Assembly: GCA_964034945.1 (NCBI GenBank)
Contig: OZ035962.1
Location: 25,169,030 to 25,233,029 of the forward strand
DNA length: 64,000 bases
DNA from: Chrysopilus asiliformis
Taxonomy: Eukaryota > Arthropoda > Insecta > Diptera > Rhagionidae
Direction of reading: 5' to 3'
The position numbers and the translations under genes are program-made. Positions 44,049 to 55,404 of this stretch are shown here, in pieces (position 1 is the first letter of the stretch; each line of letters starts with the position of its first letter). The notes below the pieces were generated by a model. That model saw nothing but the letters and a program-made list of their open reading frames with translations, was not told the origin of the DNA and ran no database searches.

Positions 44049-44731
44049 ATGAAAAAATTTAAACCAAAAGCTACCCGAAGAACATAAAAAGCCATAACGT
44101 GCGGTAGTGTGACTCCCACAGAAAAGCTAAATGAAAGGGGGATGTGGAAGGGGGGTTTAAAAGGCAAAATGGAAGGGGGGTTTAATAGGAAAACTAGCGT
44201 GACATATTTTGTGGACAGCCATTAAGGATAAAAATTTAGTTTCCGTGACACCAAGAAGATATGCCTAAATCGGAGACGTATGGTCACCCTGAATAAAAGC
44301 GAATTCTACTTATATTTTTTGATTAAAAATCAATAATGGAAAAATCCCGCCGGAAATATATTCTTTTTTTTCCTCCTTTACATGCTGTATCAAATATAGT
44401 TTGTTGAAATATGATTTCTTATCAATAAAAAATCATTCATTTCAAACATGATTAGAATTGCGAATATAATCAGTTCAAATGAATTATTATTGCACTTTAT
44501 TGATTGCTTATCAAACTATAAGAACATGATGTACATGTTAAACTAAATATTTTTCTTGTTTTGTTTTTCTTGGAAAAAAGAACTATAGCCTAAATGATAC
44601 TAAGACTTTCCAACTAATGACTAACAAAATTATCACAAATTGATAAAGACAGACTCAAATTATTTACAAAGTTGTTAAGCCTTGCTGGGGAGAGCTCAAA
44701 ATTGAAGTGTAACACAAATCACGTAAAAATA
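44049..44731. repeat. Mixed repeat relics: CTGTCCATA-type motif and a GGGTGACC end
   Basis: G-rich strips (ggaaggggggtttaa, twice) lead to agcgtgacatattttgtggacagcc at 44196-44220. A GGGTGACC-type end (gatatgcctaaatcggagac, then tggtcaccc, followed by TG) closes at 44289. The rest to 44731 is AT-rich with nothing recognised. Confidence 0.45.
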
Positions 44732-45966
44732 GGGTGACCAAACTATCCAGAATGGTCGAGACAGTCCCGGGTCTGGGCATACTGTACCGGCATTCCGGAA
44801 ACTAAACTTTTGTCCCAGAGTTTTCAATTTCATGTTACACGCTAGAAAAAATGATTAATATTTATACAAAAATACTCTACTTTGGCTGAAGTTTAATGTA
44901 AATCACATTTTTTTCGCCTGCGGCGTAATTTTTCAATGATTTTCCGCATATACCCCAAAAGAAATTTTGCTTGTGGCGAATTTTTCTTTATTGGTACTTT
45001 TCCGCTTTGCGTCGCAATGATTTATGGAACGTAAAGAGCGCGAAAAGTTAACTTAATATTCGCTTGGATCTATGAATGCGCCGCATTCTGTTTAAAAAAT
45101 TACACACATTTCTTCATTGTTTTTTCTAGTTTTTCGTCCAATTCAAAATAAAATTTGTTGTTCCGTTGATACCCCATTTCAAAAGTAGCGGCGAAAGAAA
45201 ATTGCAATAACTTGAATTTTTAGTGGCGACAATCTTCAGGGCCATTGGCGCAATTTATTGTAAAAATCCTTCCGGTCTTATCTAATCTAATACTCATAAA
45301 TTCGAAACAATTTGAAAACTTGTAATTTTCATACTCGTCGTCATTGTAATGCCAACATTGGAGATAAAATGGAACAAGTTGTGTGGTAAAACAAATACTT
45401 GATACCTCTTAAGTTTGAATAAACTTGAAAATAAAATTTACCCAAGAATTTAATTTTATTTCTGCACGTAAATTGATGCACGTCAAATTTTGTAGTACCT
45501 AGAAAGGTAGAGAATTATTCGATCTGACAAGAAAAACTACTATCACGACTTCTGCTGTTGATGGGTTTCAACGAAACCTTACAAATGTTGTGATTCGTTT
45601 ATGGTCTGCAATCCATGTAAAACTGTGGCCTAGCGGGGATGGAAAATTGTTACAAAGGATTTGGCCTGCGACGCATTTCTTGGTATTTTACAATTTCCAT
45701 TGCGATTATTTATGGACACTAGAGGAAGCGAAAAGTTATGTTAATTTTTGCTTGAGGCTGTTTAACTTTTTATTAAAACCGTAAAGCCGTTGTGTTTAAA
45801 AAATTTGGCCTGCGGCGCAGATTTCTTAATTGTTTTTTTCGCATTGGTACAGATCAAGATTTATTTCTAGTCAAATTTGCTGTTTTGTTGGTGCTCCGTT
45901 TCAGCCCCTCCAATTACTCCACCCTTCATCTTGTTCCGGATTGACCCAAAATAAATTAGATCACCC
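44732..45966 (-). repeat. GGGTGACC-family element, copy C (long, with insertions)
   Basis: It starts gggtgaccaaac, preceded by TA at 44730-44731, and ends gatcaccc followed by TG. Its ends are reversed relative to copy B: the cagtcccgg/ccggcattccgg end is on the left and the ttccggattgaccc end on the right. It holds several internal motifs (gcctgcggcgtaat at 44919, tgcgtcgcaatg at 45007, gcctgcgacgcat at 45665, gcctgcggcgcag at 45807). At 1.2 kb it is about three times longer than copies A and B, partly because a TTACAAATGTTG repeat (45575-45660) lies inside. Confidence 0.5.
45575..45660 (+). repeat. Dispersed repeat (TTACAAATGTTGC family), copy 3
   Basis: Blocks ccttacaaatgttgtgat, tgcaatccatgtaaaactg and ggaaaattgttacaaag follow the order of copies 1 and 2 at 12834-12925 and 13085-13190. 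Confidence 0.5.
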
Positions 45967-46822
45967 TGCCTAGAAAAGAAAAAAGACGTAGGATGTTAGA
46001 TTAAATAATGGGAAGGTAGTTTGATTGCGGTACTAAAATCTAGACGAGGAAGCAGGAGGGAGAGGTTCGAAAAGGTGAAAATTTCCTTGACCTATTTTAT
46101 GGATAGTGCTCCTAAACACTTCTCCCAAAAATATGGGGGTCTAAATTTTCGCCTACTCGCTAGTGTTTTTGACAATACGCACCATTTTCGAGAAAATAAG
46201 AATTAAAAACAAAATATAAATCAACAAGTCAATTTTTAAATTTATGTAAAAACGCATTTCCCAAATTTTATAAATCAATAAAAAAAAAGTTCACATTTTC
46301 CGACATCCATCCACTGGAATTAGCTTCCAATATAGATTCTAGTGAACTACGCTTATGTTTTGTCGCGTGCATAGAATCTTATTAACTTTTTGAACTTGAA
46401 CTAAGATTATTGCGGGTTTCCTCGTTGTCTATAGAAATTTCACCTTGGCCTCCAATTTCCATCCCTTTGGTCAATATTGCAATTAAGCACAGAGTTTTCC
46501 ACGTGAGCTGGAAAAGGGAAATACACCGCCTGCACCTGAAGAGCTTCTAAACGTTATTTTTTTATTTGAATTTTTCAAGAGCTCGATTTTTCTAAAATCC
46601 ATTTAACTTGGAAGCCGGATGTAAAAATAGATTTGCTAAAAGGTGTGCAGAAAAACGGTTTTTTTAAAATGACAACAATTTTAAGTCATCTTAAAAATGT
46701 ATGCAGAGAATTTCTATGGTTTAGTAGTTTTTGGGTTAATGAAAATGCTGAAATAATTCTTTCAATTTCGTAATGATTTTTCTTAGATTAGATGATACTT
46801 AAGTAACGCAAAGGAGTACAAA
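45967..46822. other. Intronic non-coding DNA
   Basis: AT-rich sequence with a ttgacctattttatggatagt motif near 46089-46109, a relic of the CTGTCCATA-type end. Nothing else is recognised. Confidence 0.35.
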
Positions 46823-47062
46823 CCAGGCTGGAATCATGTATCTCGACGTGTCTCTGTCTTTCGACTTCGACGCAGCTTTAAACTCTTGACTTCGCCATAT
46901 CAGCAGCTTCAAATTTCCTGGAATGACAGTTCAGAATCACGTTTATATTCATAGTGACGATTCCGCGAAATTTCAAGCTGCAGATATGGCGAAGTCAAGA
47001 GTCAAAAGCTGCGTCGAAGTCAAAAGACAGAGACGCGTCGAGATACATGATTCTAGCCCAGG
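46823..47062. repeat. Long, well-matched fold-back (arms over 100 bases)
   Basis: The left arm (46823-46927) and right arm (46954-47062) are inverted copies with about 90% identity by eye. They share ccagg, gaatcatgtatctcgacg, gtctctgtctt, gacttcgacgcagctt and gactcttgacttcgccatat / its complement. The spacer is 26 bases. RNA read through it would form a long double strand. A fold-back MITE is the simplest reading; a hairpin-RNA source of endogenous siRNA is an alternative. Confidence 0.8.
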
Positions 47063-49187
47063 ACATTGTTTCTTAATTCCGCGCCAATTCCTTGACTTTG
47101 TAGTAGTTTGTAGTGACTTTGTAGTACTTTGCGCCCACTTGTTTGATTTGTGTAATTTTTTATATATCCTAAAATTGCAATATTTTTTGTAATATTTCCT
47201 TTATTACTCAAACCGCAAATAAGAAAAATCTTCAAAACAAAACTACATAACAACCGGTTAAAATTATTTAGGTTAAATTTAAACTCTATTGGTTAAGGTT
47301 CAATTCAGATTGTCGATGGTTGACTTCCCGATATCCACCTAGCATTTTCCATTTTCCGTCATTGATGTCGATTTATGTTGAATGCATTAATAAACATAGA
47401 GTGGTTTCAAACATGAACTGAAAACCATGTCATCATCAATTCTGCACAGAAATAAATCAAATATCTTCCTATGGAGCTTCACCGCGTCACCACCTTCCAT
47501 GGAAAATCACAAAAATCTTTTTGAATGCTGTTTATTAGATACAAGTATATTTTCTTAGACGACCTTCCTCACATCTCCTCCAAGAAAATGAGAAAAGCAC
47601 GCTGGGAAGTCCAACTAAAAGAAACATGACATGCTGAAATAAAGCAAAAAAGCGAATCTCATGAAACCGAAAGTGAAATTTCTCCTTTCGCAATATTTGC
47701 TCAATTGATTTATGCTTAAATCTAAGGTGCACGCCATCACACCAACGAAACCAGTATCTATCTATCTATTCCAGTGATAAAATATGTAACTATATACACT
47801 GTTGGAAATCTTTTGGTGTGAATTCTGCCGTCGAAGTTATTTTTTTTACTATGATGTCCGGTTTTTAAAATTATGTAATTTTGATATCCGGACATTAAAG
47901 AACTTTTCTTGTAGACCATATTTAAATCCTCGTTACCCTTAAATCAAATTTTTAATTTCATCGCACTCCGCCCCGACGTGTTGGAGTCTAGTGGGAACAA
48001 ACAAACCAAATTTTAGCTACTCTGGATCTACTGTAAAATGCTGTCCATTAAATATATCATACTAATTTTTGGTCTTCCTCCCCCCCCCCCCCCCCACCGT
48101 TTCGCTTTTCACGATTTATTGTATGAAGTTTAGTACTGTATCACACCAACGAGGACCCCTCTTCCCTACTTTGTTCCTCCCTGCCCCCTCGCAATTTATG
48201 TTTATGTTTTACTTTATTTTTTTTTCGAAAACATTGAAAATTGTTATTTCTTAAATCGTACCAATAAGAAGCAGTTCTTAAAAGATTTTTTTCTGTGTAT
48301 CAATGCTATCTCCATTCCTTCGTTTCAACCATTTCAGCAAAACTCCGTCTGAAGTCTTAGAAATTATGCTTCCTGCTGCTGCCAATATCGGTCTCTTCCT
48401 ATTGCTATTTCGCTCTGATCCCCGTCGAAGGTGTGGGCTCCATTGGATATAAACGTGGAACAGTTGGTCGTCTTTTGGAGCTAGTTAACTATTAGTAACT
48501 CCGTCAAATGACTTCCATCTACGGCTATCTGTGGCGAATGTCTCTCAAAACACCATCCATATTCCATGGCATCTAAAGTGTGGGATCATGTATCAATTTC
48601 TCATCTTATCTTTGCCAAGAATAGTTGCGAAGAGCAAAAAAAAACATCAAAGGTTTCAACCTCTCCTTCCTTTTCACTTTTTTTTTTGATGATTTTTCTT
48701 TTTTGAAAAAGAAATATATGTTGAGTTAAAATCCTAATGTGTTGCTCCGACACTCGCATAATTTATCATATCGCCGATCGGGGAACGGAAAAGAAAATCA
48801 AATGTTTGAATAAAATTCCGTAGAAAGGTGATTAATTAGATCGGTATCTGAAATTCATGAGGTTTTCAGTGAAAATTGGCATATCGAGGTAAAAAGTCAA
48901 TCCCATCGACTGACGCATTCGGTGATTGATTTATAGACACCCTACGATAACCTCCTCTTAAGTGCAATGATGAGTTGCAGATATTTCGCATGTTTTTCTT
49001 ATAACTTCACGATGGTAGGTGAAAATTCCAAAATATGGACTGCCAAAAGAAAAAATTCTTTTAATAACAATTGAGAGAAATGTGGAAAACATATTTTGTG
49101 ATATTACTAACATAGACTTGTAGTCAATTGAATAAAATCGGCCATGGTACAAATATCTATAATTAAGAATAGTTTTTCTTTATTCAG
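47063..49187. other. Intronic non-coding DNA up to the Pdp1 acceptor
   Basis: It holds a poly-C run at about 48079-48096, a ctgtccattaaatatatcat end motif at 48041 and otherwise unique-looking AT-rich DNA. Open frames at 46923-47192, 47535-47732 and 48958-49152 have no motif. The last 20 bases form a good polypyrimidine tract and CAG acceptor for the exon at 49188. Confidence 0.4.
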
Positions 49188-49336
49188 GTAAATCAGGGAA
49201 CAGCAAAGACATCTGCGGCGATGACAAATTCAAAGAGGATGGCGATCCGTGGAATGTGGAAGCACAGGCTGCCTTCCTTGGACCGAATTTGTGGGATAAG
49301 ACACTACCTTATGATGCAGACCTTAAGGTAACCCAA
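49188..49336 (+). CDS. Pdp1: Pdp1 internal coding exon 2
   Basis: It enters in phase 1, completing the Gly codon begun at 9162. It encodes KSGNSKDICGDDKFKEDG, DPWNVEAQAAFLGPNLWDKT and LPYDADLKVTQ, which I remember as strongly conserved in fly Pdp1. Two in-frame donors are possible, nine bases apart: AAG/GTAACC (exon end 49327) and CAA/GTTAGT (exon end 49336). Both leave phase 0 for the next exon. The longer form keeps VTQ, as I recall in Drosophila. The segment lies between the Gln/Asn-rich N-terminus and the PAR domain and is probably part of the activation region. Confidence 0.9.
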
Positions 49337-49751
49337 GTTAGTAATCTTCCAATTTAGAATACCTTAACTAATATTTAGTCATTTTTATTCCCTTAGTTTG
49401 ATTAATTTTTATTTTTCTGTTTGAGTTTTCTTACTAAATTTTTTTTAAACACGGCTGAGTCGTCAAAACTCCATTATTAAAGTTTTTTTTTAAGCCAGTG
49501 GGTTACCAATTTTAAACGTTTTTTTTTTTAAGTTAGTGGGTCAAATACATATTTATCTGTCACCGCTTATAGAGGGGGAGGGGGTTTGCAACTTGTTTAT
49601 GATTTCGAATTCTTCGTGCGCTAGATTTTGTCGACCAATAAGAATTTTGAGCTGTACAGAGGGGAATAAAATTTGAAAGCTAGGTTCCAAGCAGCATTTA
49701 TGTCAACCGTGACGTTCACGGCTAACATGATCTCATTTCGATATATATGTA

Positions 49752-49810
49752 GGGTGACCATATTTTTTTTGTGTGAATCCAATACAGATTACCGATGGCT
49801 GGCTGTAGAT
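49752..49810 (+). repeat. GGGTGACC-family left-end fragment
   Basis: It reads gggtgaccatatttttt, preceded by TA, then gtgtgaatccaatacag and attaccgatgg. This mirrors the end at 20110-20158. No further part was identified. Confidence 0.5.
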
Positions 49811-51650
49811 ATTAATGGCTATTTAAGCGCAACAAATTTTCCACAATCCATAATTCCTACTCACATAAAAAAATTGATATTTCGTGCAAAATTCGATTCG
49901 TGAATTTAAAACCTGATAACTTTCAGCATATATGTATTTGATTCATACGTCCTACCTTTCAATCCGGTGCAATCTCTTGGGAACAATTGGAAAGATTTCC
50001 GGCTTTTTTCCTCACGAAATTAAGAGAAATAGGGAAAGTTTTTTATTTTAAATTAGGCAAAATAAAAGTAAAAAGTGAAAAATCATAAGAATAAAAGTCG
50101 TAAAATCGTTGGCAATCATTTTCCTTACGATATTCGATAATACCAAGAGATACACACTCGGGTGTAGGCGTTAAATGCCTCACTAATAATATTCGTGCGG
50201 ATTGTCTTTTGTCGATCTCTTCCCATTTGTTCACTGACGGTTTATGTGCTCTGCAGAAATTATTTTCTGTCAGCATTTCACGTTTTTTTCGAGCACACGG
50301 ATCTCATTTGATCTCGTTTAGGTCGCGGACTTCCATTAAAGTGATTGCATGTCGATTCCTATATCTGACTGTCTCACTGTTTGTCTGTCTAGGCAACCAG
50401 GTTCGTTGTCAATTTGACAAAACCAAAAAGTTCATATCTAGAAGTGATTCGTCCTCTGGTTGGGTTTTCTTTCTCCCTACCTGACTTTAAAGCCAGAATC
50501 GGAACGACTCTACGAATTCCTGCCAAAGATCTCAAAGTGAAAGTGTTTTTAGCGAATATCGCGAAAATCTACACGTCTGGATGACGACTCGTTCATTAAG
50601 ATCGGCTTTTCTTTCTAAGAAAACTCAATGGAATCACATTAGGGTCTAAATTGACAAAGAGACCTCCGATCGATTCACACTTCACGTTCAACTTTACCTT
50701 TTCGGTAATTCGACTATAGTTTAAGATACTTGTATTTTTTTTTGTCGATCTTGATCGAACCTTTGGACGGCAGCTGTGGATCTTTTAATGTCTAAGAAAA
50801 AGACAAAATAACGAACAATTAGACAAACAGACAAACATGTCCGAGTAATTAGCTTAAATTTTGCTCACTTCGTGGGTATTCAGTTAATTAAAATGATTTA
50901 TTCGCTTGTTGAATTCCGCGAGAAATTCGTCGCTGATGGTGATGATCAGTGGGCATCACAACTAACTTGGGAGGTATAAGAATAGATCGCCATCTCTAAT
51001 AGGGTTAATCAAGTTGATCCGTACTGTAGATATTGGAAATTTTTCAATTTATACAGAATATCTAGTGTTTTCTATTAGGAATTTATAGCTTTTTTGTTGC
51101 GATGCAGTTTATCCAGTTTTGTAAGATTCAAAAAAAAAATTAAAGCTCGGTGGAAGAATGTTTTGTGAAAATAATTAAGATATTTCTTGAACCAATGAGA
51201 AAATTAAAAGAAACTTCGAAATTGTTTTCACAAGAAAATCAAAAAATGAGGGAAAACGGCACATGACCGGAGCCTGCACATGTTGAAAGTTTGTTAAAGT
51301 TTATGCTTTACTAAATAGAGAAAATTTTATCAATATTTTCTTATTGATTTAAGAAATAGCACACAAAGGGTTCGGGGGAGAAGGGGAAAACTCAACAGAG
51401 CTTAAGTTTGGATTCATGTCTTAAAAGGAAGGTATCAGTCGGAAACAGGAAAAAATGTTACAAATTAAGTGTTTTCCCAGCCAGTGCTGGAACTGTTCTT
51501 CTTACCGCTGTCAAACCTCGAAAAACAAAATTGTGGTTTCCTAGGTTACAGTGCGTCGACCGCAATGTGCACTACGTGATTTTTTCTATGAAATTAGAAA
51601 AAAAAACTGATTTACTAAAAAAACTAATGAAGCATAGCTTATTTAAAAAT

Positions 51651-52390
51651 GTAGTAGCCATACGTCCCGGATTAGCTGGGACAGTCCCGTATTTAGGTAT
51701 ATTGTCCCGGCGCCCCGGAAATTAAATTTTTGTTCCCGTTAATTTATTTTGACGTTGAAAGCTAAAAATGTTCGCCTGCGGCGTAGTTTTTCAAGTGGTT
51801 GTTGCCGCCGGTGTAATTATCTTAAAAAATTTGCTACGTGGTGGATTTAATTATAAATTTCTCAATTATGAGAAATATTTTTTCTACTAAATGTTGCCTA
51901 CGTGCAACTTGTAAAGCTACAAAAGTTAACGTCTTTTCTATAAAAGAGAGATCGTAGTTATATACAGTTTTTGCCGCTGTCCCCGCTTTGCCTTGTTTGG
52001 TATTTTTTGATTGATAGCGAAGCATTAAAAAGTAGTGTCTCCTTACCAAATTACCCCCTCCCCCTCCTCCTCCACTCAGTCTTCTGTGCTAAACTTGCTC
52101 AAACAAATTTCATCACCACATGTAAAAACAAAAAACTTTCAACTAGAATGATTTTTCATTACTATTGAAGTTATGTGTACTCTCTCCCCTCTCTTCAAAC
52201 CCCCTCTCTTGCTATCTTCTGCAATTCTGAATGGATTTGGATCCGGTTTCCACAATTAGATAGGAAGATAGGTCAAATTTCAAGGGAAAATTTTGCCCAC
52301 TAGAATTTTTTGGCTTATTGGTGTTTAAAATATTTCAACCTTTATTTGAAAAATCCTGGGCGAAAATTTAGTTTCCCGGATGGTCACTCG
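51651..52390. repeat. GGGTGACC-family element, copy D
   Basis: It starts gtagccatacgtcccgg, then ctgggacagtcccgtattt and attgtcccggcgccccgg, with internal motif cgcctgcggcgtagtttt at 51775. It closes with tttcccggatggtcact. Termini are decayed relative to the consensus gggtgacc and ggtcaccc. A C-rich strip (accccctccccctcctcc) mirrors the G-rich interiors of copies A and B. Confidence 0.5.
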
Positions 52391-52965
52391 TATCTTTAAA
52401 TTCTATAAATAAAATCATGCAAAAAAGTCATCACTTACAACAGAAATATTAAAAATGTCTGAAACAATCACGCTTGTGAAGGTGCCTAAAGAATCCTCAG
52501 CTTCAAAACCCCATGATTGCTTGAAATCCCAATTGTATACTATTAAAATGATTGTTCTACATAGAATCCAACATCAATTATGTCAATTATGTCTCAATGA
52601 AATCACTTCAGCATATCTTAATTTTTCAAATTTCATTTTAATTAATCGTCTTGGCACAGGGGAAAAAAATCTCTAAATCTTTTTTCAGACCAAAACAAAA
52701 TATTTGTGTGAGGCAACTGACTTTTTGAATTGAAAGAAAATCTATGAATGTGCGTTGAATCTAAGTATCTATAAATCCACCAGTCATTTAGTTAGAATAC
52801 AAGGGATCTATTTTCGGTATACAATTCTTTCGTGTTTTTTTAAAGAATTTTTGTGCGCGCGCATTAATCATTCGGCCAGCTTCTGATTAACACCATTGAA
52901 CACCAAGCGACCTTCTACATACTATGGACTACATCTTACTAAATTACTCCATTGGATTGGTTGGA

Positions 52966-52986
52966 CGGACGGACAGACGGACGGTC
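52966..52986. repeat. Short (GACG/GACA)n array
   Basis: ggacggacggacagacggac lies in otherwise plain intron sequence. It is the same tetramer type as the arrays at 17216 and 26919, but the conserved tggtgtaatt tail was not seen here. Confidence 0.6.
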
Positions 52987-54182
52987 CTAATAATAGTCAC
53001 ACCTCACTAAGATTTTGTTTATTTTTGTTGGCTTTTCACGAATCTTTCAATTTTGGCTAGAGTCAGCGTCTTGTGACTCTCTAATGCTAAAATATACTCA
53101 ACATCTCGGATACCGAAATGCCACATAGAATATGCAAATAACTACAGATATGTATTCGATATCCAAATGTTTATAAAAAATCCAAATCTAAAAAGGAATC
53201 ATCACGTGCCTCGTGATCATCAACATCATCTGCGTCAATGACGTCATGTCGAAAATGATTTTACTGTCAAATACAGAAATTTTCAGTTCTGATTTTCTGG
53301 TTTCTATTGGGGTTTTTTTTTTATTCTTAACAAACATAAGATTTTTTCTGATTACTCCTCGTTTATTATGAGGTTTTCTCTCAATGGCGTTGTACGAAAA
53401 TAGTTTTATAGCTTTGTCATCTCCGGAATTCGCGTGTGGGCAATTTTTTTTATCGTCACTGTAGAGAAAATGTTGGAAAAACTCACCAACGTTTGTTTTC
53501 TTTTTCCCCAACAATTTATTTGGTGATTTTTACTCGAAACAAATCATTATTTTTTTATATGGGTTATTCGGCAAATAAAAAATTGTTTCAAAATTAAAGC
53601 CGTTTAATTCATGATGTTTGGCAGAGTTTTTTTTATTTTTATATTGTCAAGCAAAGTCCGATAGAGAATATTTTTCACCAATAATTTGACTATAATGTGT
53701 AATAAATTATATAGGAAATGAAATTCTCTCGAAAGCGACAACAATTTATTTTGGCAATGGGACTAGAAGCTTTTGGGTTAGGGTCATAATAAAAAAATTC
53801 AACGAAAAATTATAATTTCTAACACGTGCCGGTAATAAGAAGCAGAAAAAAATTTTAGTAGAACTTTTAGTAGAAAAATTTTAATAGAATTTGAAAAACA
53901 ATGCTGTGGGTGAGTTACCCCCGAACTTCAAGTTTTTCATGTGAAATGAATCACCCGTTTGTAGGTGAGAAAATTTATGGGGTTTCCTCGGAAATTTCTA
54001 AGCATTTTGTCTAAAAATTGTTATTCTGCAAATTACGTAAAAAAATCCGCAAATATTCTAGGGTCGTAATTTAGTTTTGTCACGATTTTTTTATCCCTGC
54101 TGCCCGCACCATCAATTTTTCATTGCATTAGTCTTTTAGTGAAAAAAATGATTGAAGTGACCGCAGAGAAAAAGACATATTT

Positions 54183-54389
54183 CTACTCCTTTAATGTTGT
54201 TGGCTTGTTGGCATAAACCAACGACTTAACATAACCCCATAAAAAGAAATCCAACGGCGTTAAATCGCATGCGCGAGGTGGCCATTCGACCGGACCATTT
54301 CTCGAGATTACACGATTACCGAACTTCTCCTTCAATAGATCAATTGTTTGACCAGCTGTGTGGCATTGCTCGTTCGTGAACTTCACCAT
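54183..54389 (-). pseudogene. Internally deleted transposase relic (IS630/Tc1-mariner-like)
   Basis: A 68-codon frame joins a transposase-like N-terminus (MVKFTNEQ) directly to a C-terminal catalytic segment (HTAGQTIDLLKEKFGNRVIS, then NGPVEWPPRACDLTPLDFFLW and GYVKSLVYANKP). The DLTPLDFFLWG words are typical of a large insect transposase group in which the Asp closes the DDE/D triad. Everything between, including the earlier catalytic residues, is missing. The junction keeps the frame open. The outer ends of the element were not found. Identification is from memory of the motif. Confidence 0.6.
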
Positions 54390-55178
54390 GATAAAAATGT
54401 AAACCTTGACTGACGTTTTAGCATTGCCAGATCATAAAAAAAGTTTTAGTGTGCGTTTTTATTAAAATACAAAATTGTTATGTCCTTATTGAAAGACCCT
54501 TTAGTACGAAAATTGTGGGAAATTCAACCTTAGTTTGACATCCATTCGGTTACTGGGGCCACCATCTGGCTGCTGGGACATCGATCTCAACGTTGGGGCT
54601 TCGACATTATTTTTTACGATTAAATAAATCTCTAAAATTTGTAGATTAATGACTGCGTGACCTAAAAATGAGCAAAAATTACCACGTTTTTAAAACTAGC
54701 CATTCGTCAAACAATTTTCTCCTGCGGCTCATTCGTCTTTTGTTGTTTTCGAAATTTGATTATGCTATTTCACTACATGAGGGGCAAGAAGCCTTGATTT
54801 GGAATATGATCCGAAAAAGATAGGGCCCCTTATAGCCTCAAATTGTCATGGGGGCCTCCGATTTTTCCTGCCTTTAGTCCCTTAGATTATCTACATCGGT
54901 TTCTGCACACTGAAAAATTGAGTAAAAGTCGTCGAGTTGCGTACGGCGTAATTGGCTTCCTGTAGGCAAATTTGGCCTATGTTAGGCGTACGATTTTACG
55001 AAAAAATCTTAGGTTAATATATATCTGAGTAAATTTTGACGACACAACGTACGATTTTCGATATTTTTCTTTATTTATTTTAATTTTAATTTTTATTAAA
55101 CATTTATTTTTTTTATCTCAAATTCTTTAACACAAACATATTTTCGTGTATCGTTTCTATTTCCATGTAAACCAATAG

Positions 55179-55404
55179 TATGCAGACTTAGATGAGTTTT
55201 TATCAGAGAATAACATCCCAGATGGCTTGCCGGGTACCCATTTAGGGCATTCGACTAGTTTAGGTCATCGATCCGATTCCTTGGGCCATTCGGCTGGCCT
55301 ATCCTTAGGCCTAGGACATGTGACAACGAAGCGTGAACGCTCCCCATCCCCATCAGATTGCGTTAGTCCGGATACACTAAATCCACCGTCACCAGCCGAG
55401 TCAA
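55179..55404 (+). CDS. Pdp1: Pdp1 internal coding exon 3
   Basis: It starts in phase 0 (acceptor AATAG/TATGCAG) and ends in phase 1 at TCAA/GTGAGT. It encodes 75 full codons: YADLDEFLSENNIPDGLPGT, a Gly/His/Ser/Leu-rich stretch with repeated LGH (GHSTSLGHRSDSLGHSAG), then TTKRERSPSPSDCVSPDTLN and PPSPAES. The DEFLSENN block is the conserved acidic element upstream of the PAR domain, and SPSPSD...SPDTLNPPSP offers several proline-directed phosphorylation sites. A second AG at 55184-55185 would shift the frame and is unlikely to be used. Confidence 0.92.

Larger units (their letters stand above)
9163..49187 (+). other. Pdp1 intron, about 40 kb, phase 1
   Basis: It is bounded by a GTAAAC donor at 9163 and a TTTTTCTTTATTCAG acceptor ending at 49187. 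Both flanking exons are in phase 1 and join as a Gly codon (G|GT). In Drosophila the corresponding Pdp1 introns hold alternative promoters and enhancers. Here much of the recognisable content is transposon-derived and is listed separately. No host coding exon was recognised inside it. An alternative first exon would have to end in phase 1 to join the 49188 acceptor. Confidence 0.75.
49337..55178 (+). other. Pdp1 intron 2 (5.8 kb)
   Basis: It is bounded by GTTAGT (or GTAACC at 49328) and an AATAG acceptor at 55178. It contains a GGGTGACC end at 49752, a copy of that family at 51651-52390, a short GACG array at 52966-52986 and a transposase relic at 54183-54389. The remaining open frames lack motifs. 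Confidence 0.7.

Noticed and set aside
2043..53828. CACGTG E-boxes (2043, 2379, 11756, 20872, 32804, 46500, 53203, 53823) as clock enhancers of Pdp1
   Set aside because: Eight in 64 kb is about what I estimate by chance for this base composition, and they are not clustered near an identified promoter.
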